DNA of 64,000 bases from Paludibacteraceae bacterium (lineage in GTDB: Bacteria > Bacteroidota > Bacteroidia > Bacteroidales > Paludibacteraceae): NCBI GenBank assembly GCA_017394705.1, contig JAFPXH010000006.1, positions 186,001 to 250,000 of the forward strand, read 5' to 3'. Each line of letters begins with the position of its first letter. The stretch's first letter is position 1. The notes under the pieces were generated by a model, which saw nothing but the letters and a program-made list of their open reading frames with translations, was not told the DNA's origin and did no database searches. The position numbers and the translations under genes are program-made. Positions 18,034 to 26,700 of this stretch are shown one piece after another.

Positions 18034-18453
18034 ATGTTTATGGACGAGTTAATTCGACATACGGGAGTGGTGCTCAGCACGGATGGCAACAAGGCGCACG
18101 TGGAGATTATACAGACCAGCGCATGCTCGGCATGCAAGGCCAAATCGATGTGCATGTCGGCGGAGAGCCAAAGCAAGGAGATGGATGTTATCATGCTCGA
18201 GCCTATGAAAGCGGGCGACCGGGTGGAGGTAATGGTTCGCGAGCGTTTGGCCTGGCGGGCAATACTGCTGGCGTATATTCTGCCGTTCATCGTCATGCTG
18301 GGTGTAATCACTATTCTGGATTTTGTTACCGACTGGAGCGAAGCCGTTATCGGCACGCTCTCCCTCTGCGCCATCGCGCTCTATTATATCGGCCTCAGCG
18401 TCTTCAAGCACCGGCTGCAGACGCAGTTCAGTTTTACCGCAAGAAAGGTATGA
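18034..18453 (+). CDS. rseC: RseC/MucC family protein (SoxR-reducing system)
   Basis: A 139-residue membrane protein. The cytoplasmic N-terminus carries the Cys cluster ACSACKAKSMCMSAES (about 29-44), followed by AGDRVEVMVRE and two hydrophobic helices. This is the RseC family, which in enterobacteria works with the Rsx/Rnf complex to reduce SoxR. In Bacteroidales the gene regularly heads the rnf operon, as here, so a role in assembly or redox maintenance of Rnf is likely. Confidence 0.9.
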   Translation: MFMDELIRHTGVVLSTDGNKAHVEIIQTSACSACKAKSMCMSAESQSKEMDVIMLEPMKAGDRVEVMVRERLAWRAILLAYILPFIVMLGVITILDFVTDWSEAVIGTLSLCAIALYYIGLSVFKHRLQTQFSFTARKV

Positions 18454-18517
18454 GCAGGGAGGCAACTCGAAGTCAAATATTAAATTAACATACTAAAAAC
18501 AATTAAAATCAACCAAC

Positions 18518-18934
18518 ATGAATCTGATTCTGATTTCTATGGGAGTGTTAGGTGTGACGGGCCTGGTAGCCGCGGTGCTGCTGTATATCGTCAGCCTGAT
18601 CTTCAAGGTAGAGGAAGATCCGCGCATTGACTTGGTGGCGGCCGTGCTGCCGGGTGCCAATTGTGGCGGATGCGGATTTGCAGGATGCCGCAATTTTGCG
18701 GAAGCTTGTGTCAAAGCGGGAGGTATTGAAGGACTGGCCTGCCCTGTCGGCGGCGATCCGACAATGGAAGAAGTGAAGAAAATCTTGACGCCTTCTGCGG
18801 CGGCCGAGGAAACGGCACCCGTAGCAAGCGGAGACAAGAAAGGTTTTGACCCCGTTATCGCGGAGAAAATCAAAGCATTGGCTACGCCAAAAGCTGCGTT
18901 CCCCAACTTAATCGCCATGGCGCAGAAATTGTAA
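18518..18934 (+). CDS. rnfB: RnfB, short form lacking the ferredoxin domains
   Basis: A 138-residue subunit of the Rnf complex (ferredoxin:NAD+ oxidoreductase, ion-pumping). It has one N-terminal membrane helix (about 3-27) and the [4Fe-4S] domain with Cys49, Cys52, Cys57 and Cys75 (CGGCGFAGC ... CPVGGDP). Usual RnfB proteins go on with at least two, in Bacteroides several, ferredoxin-type clusters (about 190-330 residues). Here an Ala/Pro/Glu stretch and KGFDPVIAEKIKALATPKAAF end the protein at once. The next gene starts 30 bp later and no frame in the gap encodes Cys motifs, so this is not a simple frameshift. Confidence 0.9.
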   Translation: MNLILISMGVLGVTGLVAAVLLYIVSLIFKVEEDPRIDLVAAVLPGANCGGCGFAGCRNFAEACVKAGGIEGLACPVGGDPTMEEVKKILTPSAAAEETAPVASGDKKGFDPVIAEKIKALATPKAAFPNLIAMAQKL

Positions 18935-18964
18935 TCCGTAAATCGTCAAATTGTAAATGAATTT

Positions 18965-20335
18965 ATGAGAACATTTCATTTAGGCGGAGTTCATCCGCGT
19001 GATAACAAACAGTTCTCCGCGCACAAAGCGATTGTCGAGTGCCCGCTGCCCAAACAGGCGATCATTCCGCTTGTTCAGCATATCGGAGCACCGGCACAGG
19101 CTGTTGTGGAAGTCGGAGCGAAAGTAAAAGTAGGCGAACTGCTGGCGAAGGCCGGCGGCTTCGTGAGTGCGAACATATGCTCGCCGGTTAGCGGTACAGT
19201 GACCAAGATCGATGCTGCCACAGACGCGTGGGGTGCACCGATGCAGGCCATTTTCATTGATGTAGAAGGTGACACATGGTTGCCGGAGATTGACCGCACA
19301 CCGGATCTGGTACGCCAGTGTACCCTCGAGCCCAAAGCCATCATTGATAAGATTGCCGCTGCGGGTATAGTAGGTCTCGGCGGCGCTTGTTTCCCCACAC
19401 ATGTGAAGTTACTGCCGCCTCCGGGTAAGAAAGCGGAGGTGTTGATTGTCAACGGTGTAGAGTGCGAACCGTACTTGACTTGCGACCATCAACTCATGCT
19501 CGAGCATGGCGAGGAGATCATGATTGGTATTCAGATTCTCAAGAAAGCACTGGGAGTTGACCGCGCCATCATCGGTATTGAGAACAACAAGAAAGATGCG
19601 ATTGAGCATATGCAGAAACTGGCCAACGCTGCGCTTGGTGTTGAGGTCATGCCGCTCAAACTCAAATATCCGCAAGGAGGTGAGAAACAGCTCATCGATG
19701 CTTGTATCGGTCGTCAGGTTCCTTCCGGAGCACTGCCTATAGAGGTGGGTGCCGTAGTGGACAACGTGGCTACCATATATGCCGTATACGAGGCGGTACA
19801 GAAGAATAAACCACTTATCAGTCGCGTGATGACCGTCACCGGCAAACATCTGGCGAAACCGGGCAACTACAGTGTTCGTTTCGGTACGCCGATTGAGGAA
19901 GTTATTGCCCTCGCGGGCGGAGTACCTGCTGACACGGGTAAGATTATCGGCGGAGGTCCGATGATGGGCCGCGCGATGGATCATATCGAAGGTATGCCGG
20001 CTAACAAACGGTTGAGCGGTCTGCTCTTCTTGCCTGAGGCTGAGAGCATCCGTCCCGAAGAAGAGAACTGTATCCGTTGCGGCAAGTGCGTTCAGGCTTG
20101 TCCGATGGGTCTGGAGCCCTACCTCATCAGTCGTCTGAGCGAACTGGAAATGTGGGATGAGTTGGAGAAACACGACGTGATGGATTGCATCGACTGCGGT
20201 TGCTGCGTCTTCACTTGTCCTGCACACCGCCGCTTGCTCGATGGCATCCGCCCGGGTAAAGCCAAAGTAGGGGCTATCCTGCGCGAACGCGCTGCCGCAG
20301 CTGCTGCAGAGAAAGCCGCTGCCGAGAAAAAATAA
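18965..20335 (+). CDS. rnfC: Rnf complex subunit RnfC (NADH/FMN and two 4Fe-4S clusters)
   Basis: A 456-residue peripheral subunit where NAD(H) reacts. N-terminal HPRDNK and ACFPTHVKL (about 140-148) belong to the NQO1-like FMN/NADH domain, with VNGVECEPYLTCDHQLML. Two [4Fe-4S] motifs CIRCGKCVQACPMGL and CIDCGCCVFTCPAHR follow near residues 360-420. The tail is Ala/Glu/Lys-rich (RERAAAAAAEKAAAEKK), as in many RnfC proteins. Length is normal. It is third in the operon; the gap to rnfD is made of TAAATCGT repeats. Confidence 0.96.
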   Translation: MRTFHLGGVHPRDNKQFSAHKAIVECPLPKQAIIPLVQHIGAPAQAVVEVGAKVKVGELLAKAGGFVSANICSPVSGTVTKIDAATDAWGAPMQAIFIDVEGDTWLPEIDRTPDLVRQCTLEPKAIIDKIAAAGIVGLGGACFPTHVKLLPPPGKKAEVLIVNGVECEPYLTCDHQLMLEHGEEIMIGIQILKKALGVDRAIIGIENNKKDAIEHMQKLANAALGVEVMPLKLKYPQGGEKQLIDACIGRQVPSGALPIEVGAVVDNVATIYAVYEAVQKNKPLISRVMTVTGKHLAKPGNYSVRFGTPIEEVIALAGGVPADTGKIIGGGPMMGRAMDHIEGMPANKRLSGLLFLPEAESIRPEEENCIRCGKCVQACPMGLEPYLISRLSELEMWDELEKHDVMDCIDCGCCVFTCPAHRRLLDGIRPGKAKVGAILRERAAAAAAEKAAAEKK

Positions 20336-20371
20336 ATCGTTAAATCGTAAATCGTTAAATCGTAAATTATA

Positions 20372-21376
20372 ATGGCACATTTGATTACATCTCCGGCTCC
20401 GCACGCCCATAGTGGTGACAGCGTCCGCCGGAATATGCTCTTGGTCATTCTCGCACTGCTGCCTGCTTATGTAGTTTCAGTGATTGAGTTCGGATGGGGA
20501 GCATTGATTACAGCGGCTATCAGCGTGCTCGTCTGCGTTTGCACCGAGTATGTCATCAGCCGTTTCCTGCTTAAGGAGAAACGCCAGACTATCGGCGACC
20601 TCTCGGCTGTACTAACCGGCTTGTTGCTGGCTTTCAACCTGCCGTCAAATCTTGACTGGTGGATTGTTCTTATCGGCGCTGTAGTAGCTATCGGCGTAGG
20701 TAAAATGACGTTCGGAGGCTTAGGACAGAACCCGTTCAACCCCGCGCTCGTAGGACGTGTTTTCCTGCTCATCTCTTTCCCTGCACAAATGACCACGTGG
20801 CCCACACCGCAAGGCTTTGCCACCGGTTATGTAGATGCAGAAACGGGTGCTACCCCGCTCTATTTCCTCAAGCACATCGTTAAAACCGGGGACGGTAGCG
20901 TTATCGACCAACTGCCGGCATTGAAAGATGCTTTCTTGGGTGTTATGGGCGGTTCGCTCGGTGAAGTTTGCGCACTCGCACTCATCCTCGGCGGCCTGTT
21001 CCTTATCTGCGCACGCGTCATCACATGGCACATTCCTGTTTCTATCATAGCTACGGTAGCGCTCTTCGCGGCTGTAACCGGATGGACCGGCAATCTGCCG
21101 GAAGCTATGACTACCGGTCAGTATGTAGAATATGAACTCCTCTCCGGTGGTCTCATGCTCGGTGCGTTCTTCATGGCTACCGACTATGTGACAAGCCCGA
21201 TGACCGCTTGGGGAAAAATCATCTTCGGCATCGGCATCGGTTTTATCATGATGGTCATCCGTACTTGGGGAGCCTACCCGGAAGGTATGTCGTTCGCTAT
21301 ACTGATCATGAACGCGTGCGTTCCTTTGTTGAATAAATTCCGCCCGCAGCGTTTCGGCGAGCCTAAAAAAGCATAA
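20372..21376 (+). CDS. rnfD: Rnf complex subunit RnfD (membrane, covalent FMN)
   Basis: A 334-residue polytopic subunit homologous to NqrB. It has about nine helices; SAPHAHSGDSVRRNML at the N-terminus and LGQNPFNPALVGRVFLL in the middle are conserved. The ETGATPLYF segment (about 154-162) contains the Thr that carries covalently bound FMN in this family. GAFFMATDYVTSPMTAWGK near the end is also typical. It follows rnfC after 36 bp and is separated from rnfG by a short gap with an AGGAGG-like ribosome site (21377-21382). Confidence 0.95.
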   Translation: MAHLITSPAPHAHSGDSVRRNMLLVILALLPAYVVSVIEFGWGALITAAISVLVCVCTEYVISRFLLKEKRQTIGDLSAVLTGLLLAFNLPSNLDWWIVLIGAVVAIGVGKMTFGGLGQNPFNPALVGRVFLLISFPAQMTTWPTPQGFATGYVDAETGATPLYFLKHIVKTGDGSVIDQLPALKDAFLGVMGGSLGEVCALALILGGLFLICARVITWHIPVSIIATVALFAAVTGWTGNLPEAMTTGQYVEYELLSGGLMLGAFFMATDYVTSPMTAWGKIIFGIGIGFIMMVIRTWGAYPEGMSFAILIMNACVPLLNKFRPQRFGEPKKA

Positions 21377-21388
21377 GGAGGTACAACT

Positions 21389-21952
21389 ATGGAGAAATTA
21401 CAAAGTTCATTCAAGAACATGGTGCTCAGCCTCGTTATCATTTCTATGGTAGCCGCTGGCGCACTCGCAGGCGTATATATCCTGACGCTGGAAAATATCA
21501 ACGCGCAGAAAAAGGCCAAACAAGAGGCGGCTAAACAAGCCGTGCTCGCCGGACATGAAGATGGCGTAGCCATCGAGACGGCAGTAGACGGTTTCGGAGG
21601 TCAGTTCCGCGTGATGGTCGGCTTTGACCAAGAAGGTAATATCCTGGGCTATGAAATCTTGGAGCACCAAGAGACTCCGGGACTCGGCTCACACATGGTG
21701 CACTGGTTTAAGAACGCTGACAAACCCGGTCAGAATATCATCGGCCGCAAAGCCGGTAATCTGCAGGTGTCTAAGGATGGCGGAGACGTAGATGCTATCA
21801 CAGCCGCTACTATCTCTTCCCGTGCTTTCCTCAAGGCTATCAACCAGGCGTACGCAGAGTTCCACGGAACGGAAGCCGCTACAGGCGCCAGCCAACTGCA
21901 ACCGGCAGAAAAAGTTGAACCCGAAACAGAAACGGAGGTAACAAATGAATAA
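21389..21952 (+). CDS. rnfG: Rnf complex subunit RnfG (FMN-binding)
   Basis: A 187-residue periplasmic subunit with one N-terminal helix (about 10-33) and an FMN-binding domain. GYEILEHQETPGLGSHM and the flavin attachment segment DVDAITAATISSRAFLKA (about 130-147, Thr in T-x-x-S form) are clear. RnfG is the NqrC homologue and passes electrons with RnfD. The C-terminal tail is Glu/Thr-rich. The stop overlaps the rnfE start by eight bases. Confidence 0.95.
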   Translation: MEKLQSSFKNMVLSLVIISMVAAGALAGVYILTLENINAQKKAKQEAAKQAVLAGHEDGVAIETAVDGFGGQFRVMVGFDQEGNILGYEILEHQETPGLGSHMVHWFKNADKPGQNIIGRKAGNLQVSKDGGDVDAITAATISSRAFLKAINQAYAEFHGTEAATGASQLQPAEKVEPETETEVTNE

Positions 21953-22532
21953 CGCATTAAAAACATTCACCAACGGCCTGTTGAAAGAGAACCCTACTTT
22001 CGTTCTCGTGCTCGGTATGTGTCCGACGCTGGCCACCACCACCAGTGCCATCAATGGTATGGCTATGGGTTTGGCAACGCTCTTCGTGCTCGTTTGCTCG
22101 AATATCGTTATCTCGTTGCTGAAGAATCTTATCCCCGATAAAGTGCGTATCCCTGCGTTCATCGTGGTCATTGCTACGTTCGTAACGCTCGTTCAGTTGC
22201 TGATGCAGGCCTATCTGCCGGCTATCTACGATGTGTTGGGTCTCTTCATCCCGCTGATTGTAGTTAACTGTATTGTGCTCGGCCGTGCAGAAGCTTTTGC
22301 TGCGAAGAACAGCGTAGGCCTCAGCGCTCTGGACGGACTCGGAATGGGACTCGGATTCACACTGGCGCTGACTATCCTCGGCGCGGTACGTGAGTTGCTC
22401 GGCACAGGAGCTGTTTTCGGCTTCCATCTCTACAGCGACTATTACGGAGCTCTCGTCTTTGTTCTTGCACCGGGAGCATTCATCGCACTCGCTTATCTGA
22501 TGGCCATCATCAACAAGCTCCAGAAGAAATGA
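21945..22532 (+). CDS. rnfE: Rnf complex subunit RnfE
   Basis: A 195-residue integral membrane subunit with six helices, homologous to NqrD. Typical are the N-terminal GLLKENPTFVLVLGMCPTLA (with the conserved Cys) and IVVNCIVLGRAEAFAAKNSV. RnfE and RnfA form the pseudo-symmetric membrane core that holds the membrane iron-sulfur centre. It overlaps rnfG by eight bases; the 29-bp gap to rnfA is ACAAATGACAAAT repeats. Confidence 0.95.
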   Translation: MNNALKTFTNGLLKENPTFVLVLGMCPTLATTTSAINGMAMGLATLFVLVCSNIVISLLKNLIPDKVRIPAFIVVIATFVTLVQLLMQAYLPAIYDVLGLFIPLIVVNCIVLGRAEAFAAKNSVGLSALDGLGMGLGFTLALTILGAVRELLGTGAVFGFHLYSDYYGALVFVLAPGAFIALAYLMAIINKLQKK

Positions 22533-22561
22533 CAAATCACAAATGACAAATATCTAATAGT

Positions 22562-23155
22562 ATGGTATATTTTTTAATTTTCATCTCTGCGATATTCGTT
22601 AATAATATCGTATTGAGCCAGTTCCTGGGCATATGTCCGTTTCTGGGTGTAAGTAAGAAAATCGACACCGCAATGGGTATGAGCGCAGCGGTTATCTTCG
22701 TGCTCACGCTCGCTACGGTGGTTACATACTTGCTGCAAATGTTGTTGGTGGCTTGGGGTCTGGAGTTCCTGCAAACTATTCTCTTCATCCTCATCATCGC
22801 TGCACTTGTGCAGATGATTGAGATCATGCTGAAGAAAGTAAGTCCGGCGCTCTATCAGGCACTGGGTGTCTTCCTGCCGCTTATCACGACCAACTGCTGT
22901 ATCCTCGGTGTAGCTATTCTGGTAGCTAACGGCACAGAAAAACTGCCGATGGGCGCAGAACACGGCATGCTGACAGGCACACTCTTCGCTTTCGCAACGG
23001 CATTAGGTTTCGGTTTGGCACTCATCCTGTTCGCGGGTATCCGTGAGCAACTCGCATTGGCGAAAGTGCCGAAGGCAATGCAGGGAACACCTATTGCACT
23101 GCTGACCGCCGGTCTGCTGGCAATGGCATTCATGGGCTTCAGTGGAGTGGTATAA
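22562..23155 (+). CDS. rnfA: Rnf complex subunit RnfA
   Basis: A 197-residue integral membrane subunit, homologous to NqrE. NNIVLSQFLGICPFLGVSKK (with the conserved Cys) and LPLITTNCCILGVAILVANG are family signatures, and six helices are visible. It is the last gene of the operon; a strong rho-independent terminator follows 41 bases after the stop. Confidence 0.96.
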   Translation: MVYFLIFISAIFVNNIVLSQFLGICPFLGVSKKIDTAMGMSAAVIFVLTLATVVTYLLQMLLVAWGLEFLQTILFILIIAALVQMIEIMLKKVSPALYQALGVFLPLITTNCCILGVAILVANGTEKLPMGAEHGMLTGTLFAFATALGFGLALILFAGIREQLALAKVPKAMQGTPIALLTAGLLAMAFMGFSGVV

Positions 23156-23196
23156 TCCACTAATCCCCTAACCCTCTAATCTTTTATAAAAAAAAG

Positions 23197-23226
23197 GAAC
23201 GCGCACACACGTGCGTGTTCTTTTTT
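23197..23226 (+). terminator. rho-independent terminator of the rnf operon
   Basis: Ten-base arms GAACGCGCAC (23197-23206) and GTGCGTGTTC (23211-23220, one G-T pair), loop ACAC, then six T. A run of A precedes the hairpin. Confidence 0.85.
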
Positions 23227-23545
23227 AATTTTTATGTAGGCGTAGCAGCTGTGTAGTGCAACGCTGTGTATAATATATTTTTGTCATTTTTGTAAGCATT
23301 CATGGAAAGGGCATTTACCTCCTTTGGATGTGGAGAAGCCAAGTAACTTTTGGCTTCGAATAGGAGGATGTAGCGGGCAGCGTAACACCGACCAGACCTA
23401 AAAGTTTACTTTTAAGGGCGCGGTGGAGCACGGAGTATATATGTTTATCGCGCATAGCGGGTTTATCTCTGTTTATTTACTTATCTTTCAAAAAATGGTC
23501 TTTTTGTTAAAAATGAAAAATAATTACATGTTATTTAGCATTTTA
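23227..23545. other. intergenic region with nested hairpins, possible structured RNA
   Basis: There is no open frame. Between about 23309 and 23430 several helices can be drawn: CCTCCT (23318-23323) with AGGAGG (23362-23367) around a perfect hairpin GAAGCCAA/TTGGCTTC (23335-23342, 23350-23357), then CACCG/CGGTG (23386-23390, 23421-23425) enclosing an AAAAG/CTTTT hairpin. I do not recognise a known RNA family (RNase P, tmRNA, SRP and 6S motifs are absent). It could be a small RNA or only a structured spacer. Confidence 0.3.
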
Positions 23546-23577
23546 TTTGTGCATATCGAAAAAATGTCGTATCTTTG
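23546..23577 (+). promoter_or_regulatory. promoter of the giant surface protein gene
   Basis: TTTG (23546-23549), 20 bases, TATCTTTG (23570-23577). The leader to the ATG at 23788 would be about 205 bases, unusually long here, and contains the hairpin element at 23625-23665. Confidence 0.75.
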
Positions 23578-23624
23578 CTCCCTGAATACCTTGCGCGCAT
23601 AGTGCGCACGCATATATACGTGAA

Positions 23625-23665
23625 AGTGTTCCCATTTTTCGGGAAAACCCTTTGAAGGAAAAAGG
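23625..23665. repeat. leader hairpin element, copy 1 (GTTCCC...GGGAAAAC)
   Basis: AGTGTTCCC, a short loop, CGGGAAAACC and then AAGGAAA-GG. A related block lies at 39317-39354 in the leader of the PCMD-like gene, in the opposite orientation relative to its gene. Confidence 0.55.
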
Positions 23666-23787
23666 TAACACACTGAACGGACTTTTTTTTGAGGGTTTAA
23701 GGCACTTTTAACCTACTTTTATCGAGAGTGCATACCCTCCGAGGGGTACCACTCCTCCGCCCAAAAGAATATAAATCACAAATCAAT

Positions 23788-26700
23788 ATGACAACCATTA
23801 AACGTTTTTTAACCTTATTTACCATCCTCACCACCCTGAGCCTAAACTACGTGTGGGGAGCAACCACATATGCATTGGTCGCCACTCTTGATTGCGCATC
23901 AGCATCTCATGATGGGACCACAACAGCATATGGTGCGAAAACAACTGCAATGTCGACTGCTTACACAAAAGATTTTCTGAATGCAGCCTCTGATGTGGCT
24001 AATTTAGTCTCTTCAGTAAGTACCGCAACGAAAGTGTATTGGGCGAAAGGTTCCGGAAGTGGCGATATCCCAGATGATGTTCTAAAGGTTGGAACAGCAA
24101 GTAATGCTGGAGCGTTAGCATTCACTATTGGCGGTAGCGATAATATTTCAAAGGTTGAAATCACTGGTTATGCTTGGAAAATTGGCACTACTGTTTCGGT
24201 TAATTCCTCAGCCTCACAGAGTCCAGATGTAGCGCAAGAAATAAAAACATACACTTTTGAATTAGCCACCGCATCAAAAAGCATCAATATAAGTATTGGT
24301 ACATCCGCTTTGTGCATCACGGAAATCAAGTTGTACAAAACCTCTTCCGGCAGCACTCCTGTCGCCACTCCCACGTTCTCACCTGCAGAAGGTACATATT
24401 CTTCTACGCAATCGGTTACAATCTCTTGTGCAACAACTGGAGCAACTATATATTACACGACCGACGATTCAACTCCTACAACATCCAGTACAACGTATGG
24501 CGGCGCTATCTCTGTAAGTAGCACAACTACCATCAAAGCGATTGCAACAAAAAGCGGCATGGACAATTCTGGAGTTGCTTCTGCCACATACACTATCACC
24601 GGTGGCGGCGGAGGTGGCGGAGGGACTTGCAGCGTTTTCCATGAAACTTTTGATGATTGTGACGGAACCGGAGGAAACGATGGTACATGGAGCGGAATTA
24701 GTGGAGCAACAAGTGATATATCAGCAGACGAAACAGGATGGAGTTTTGAAAAAGGTTATGCTGCTTCGGAGTGCGCCCGCTTCGGTGCTAGTAAAGGCAA
24801 CGGTTATGCCACTACACCAAGTATCTCTGTTACCAATGGTACCAGTTACACACTTTCTTTTAAAGCAGCACCTTGGGGAACTGAAAGTTCTACTATGACT
24901 GTGACAGTCACCGGAGGTACAATTAATAGCTATTCATCTGTAACAACCGAGCCTATGACTGGCAGCCAGTGGAATTCTTATGAATACACGATTGTCGCCA
25001 CCGCCTCCAGTATGACCATTGAATTTAACGCAAGTCAGAATCGTTTCTTCTTAGATGAAGTATGTATGGATGTCGCTGGGCCGACATATACTATTACTGC
25101 CACGGTAGACGACCCGGCTCATGGTTCTGTTTCTGTTAGCGGAAACACCATTACGGTAACTCCGACTGCAGGATGGGTTCCGAATAGTGCGACGGTTAGT
25201 CCAGCTAATTCAGCAACAGTAAGCCAAAGCGGTAACATCTTTACCGTCACGCCTACCAGCGACTGCTCTATCACCATCGGTTTCCGCGCAGCTAATACTT
25301 ACACTGTTACTCTCAAAGACAACGGAAAAACCACCACTAGTACCGCAACCGAAGGTGTTCCGTTTGAACTGCCTGACGAGGGTGACTCTAATTGCGATGA
25401 TGCCACCTTCCTTGGTTGGGCGACTGGGGAATACACCGACCATCTTACTGGTACCACTACTGAACCGACCTACGACGCTCCCGGCACGGAGAAGGACATC
25501 ACTGCCGCCACTACTTTCACCGCGGTCTATGGCATCGCTGCGGAAAGCGCATCCAATGACTATACTAAGATTACTTCCTTGTCTGCGCTCACTACCGGAG
25601 ATTATGTTATTGCCGCGCACGGCTCTTATGGTGAGTATGCCATGAAGAACGAAGTGCTTTATAGTAGTTACATGGACGAAGAAACTCTTACTAAGAATGA
25701 GAATCCTATAACTACCACAGATGCGACAATTATTTGGCGTATTACCAAAACCGGCTCAAATTACACTATATATAATGCTAACGTCAACAAATATTTGGCA
25801 ACAAGCACTTCAGATGGTCCGGTTTTACAAACTGACCCACATAATTTCACGATAGCTTATAGTGGAAGCAATTGGGTCTTCCAGTCGACGACAAATGAAT
25901 ACTATATAACCTACAACGGCTATTTTAGATCTTTATCGGCTGTTAGTACTGATTTCGATATATATCTTTACAAACGCGGTGCAGGCATCGGCAGTTATAC
26001 ATCCAAACCCAAATGCTGCCAAGCACCGGCAACAGCATTGTCCATCGAAAGTGATGTAACCACCATGGTGGCAAGTGGTGTAGCGCACCTGACGCTCAAT
26101 GGAGGTAACGGAAAGAATATCACTTGGTCTACTACCGGTGGCTCGTTAACCGACAAGACAAATGATGGAGCTACATTGACACTCTCCGCCCCGGGCGTGT
26201 ACACCGTTACCGCAACACAGCCTGACGACGAGACCGATCCTGATAATATTATCTGCGGCGCTACCGTAACCGTCAACATTACCGTTAAGGCGCAATACAC
26301 GATTACCTTCAATACCAAAGATAATGGAGTCGTTTCCGAATACAGTCGGATCACCGTCATAGAGGGCAACACATACACTATGCCGGACATCAGCGAAGAC
26401 TATGACTGCGGTACAAGCGGTGCCTCTTTCGCCGGATGGGTAGACGATTTAAATGACACTTCTATTGAAGCAGCAAAAGGAAGTACACAAACAGCTACTT
26501 CCGATAAAACATGGTATGCCGCTTGGTCTACTTCCGGTTCTATAAAGAACGTGTTCCTCTATACCAAAGTAACCAGCACAAGCGAACTAACAGACGGCTG
26601 CACGGTGCTTATCGGTAACACAGCCGGTACATATGCAATGGGAGCCTCTAAAGGTAATAACCGATATGCCGAAGTGGTTTCTCAGAATCCGGATAACGAG

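Noticed and set aside
18934-18965. RnfB frameshift with the ferredoxin domains in another frame
   Set aside because: Only 30 bp separate rnfB and rnfC, and no frame there encodes Cys-rich motifs.
23227-23460. Known housekeeping RNA (RNase P, tmRNA, SRP, 6S)
   Set aside because: None of their conserved core motifs could be found by eye on either strand.
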